Shown here piece after piece: positions 5,393 to 5,420 of a DNA stretch of 5,420 nucleotides. Where the stretch lies: NCBI GenBank assembly GCA_030641085.1, contig DAOWIC010000280.1, positions 1 through 5,420 of the forward strand, in the 5' to 3' direction. The translations under genes and the position numbers were made by a program. The notes under the pieces were generated by a model. That model had not been told where the DNA came from. It saw only the letters and a list, made by a program, of their open reading frames with translations, and ran no database searches. Every line of letters starts with the position of its first letter. Within the stretch, counting starts at the first letter, position 1. Source of the stretch: Calditrichota bacterium (GTDB lineage: Bacteria; Zixibacteria; MSB-5A5; GN15; FEB-12).

Positions 5393-5420
5393 ATGCAGAG
5401 AATACATAAGTCAATCATCC
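5393..5420 (+). CDS. Start of a rightward gene, cut by the window end
   Basis: An ATG at 5393 follows AGGAG (5383-5387) by five bases and sits about 32 bases behind the predicted start of the near-consensus promoter. The first nine residues are MQRIHKSII. Basic residues followed by hydrophobic ones could open a signal peptide or membrane anchor, but nine codons are too few for any family call. The gene is divergent from the dehydrogenase-ackA operon. Confidence 0.6.

Noticed and set aside
5193..5414. Minus-strand open frame of 73 codons in the right intergenic region
   Set aside because: It runs through the divergent promoter region and over the start of the rightward gene. It has no clear ribosome binding site and no recognisable product.

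Overview
The window looks like ordinary bacterial chromosome carrying central carbon metabolism. It is of moderate-to-high GC and densely coded, with clear Shine-Dalgarno sites, intrinsic terminators and sigma70-like promoters. I see no insertion sequence, phage gene, CRISPR array, tRNA or rRNA. The lineage cannot be fixed from this sequence. The LDH-like malate dehydrogenase next to an E. coli-type NADP isocitrate dehydrogenase would suit an uncultured Gram-negative-type lineage (for example the FCB superphylum), but that is a guess.

Left part (1-2481, + strand): the tail of an upstream gene, possibly of the LarA/DUF2088 lactate racemase family, is followed 29 bases later by mdh (malate dehydrogenase). 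After an 11-base gap comes icd (NADP-type isocitrate dehydrogenase). A strong intrinsic terminator closes this TCA-cycle unit. Both enzymes keep their full sets of catalytic residues, and Icd keeps the serine that is the phosphorylation switch in E. coli.

Middle (2482-2986): a lone 130-residue protein of unknown function with three predicted membrane segments. It is followed by a hairpin whose T-tract lies on the minus strand, so the hairpin serves the convergent operon coming from the right.

Right part (2987-5116, - strand): a two-gene operon transcribed leftwards, first a 3-hydroxybutyryl-CoA dehydrogenase-like protein and then ackA (acetate kinase). They are 3 bases apart, and the ackA ribosome binding site lies inside the end of the first gene. 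The dehydrogenase keeps its His-Glu pair and NAD site, but two residues usually found in the active site (Ser and Asn) are replaced by Gly and Thr.

Right end (5117-5420): a 276-base divergent control region holds a leftward promoter for the dehydrogenase-ackA operon, a near-consensus rightward promoter and several inverted repeats. The rightward promoter drives a gene of which only the first nine codons are present.

Together the genes cover the oxidative TCA steps (NADPH from isocitrate, NADH from malate) and the acyl-CoA/acetate end of metabolism (hydroxyacyl-CoA oxidation or reduction, and ATP from acetyl phosphate). I found no clear new multi-gene system. The best leads are the altered active site of the dehydrogenase, its pairing with ackA without a visible pta, the unknown membrane protein, and the repeat-rich divergent promoter region.
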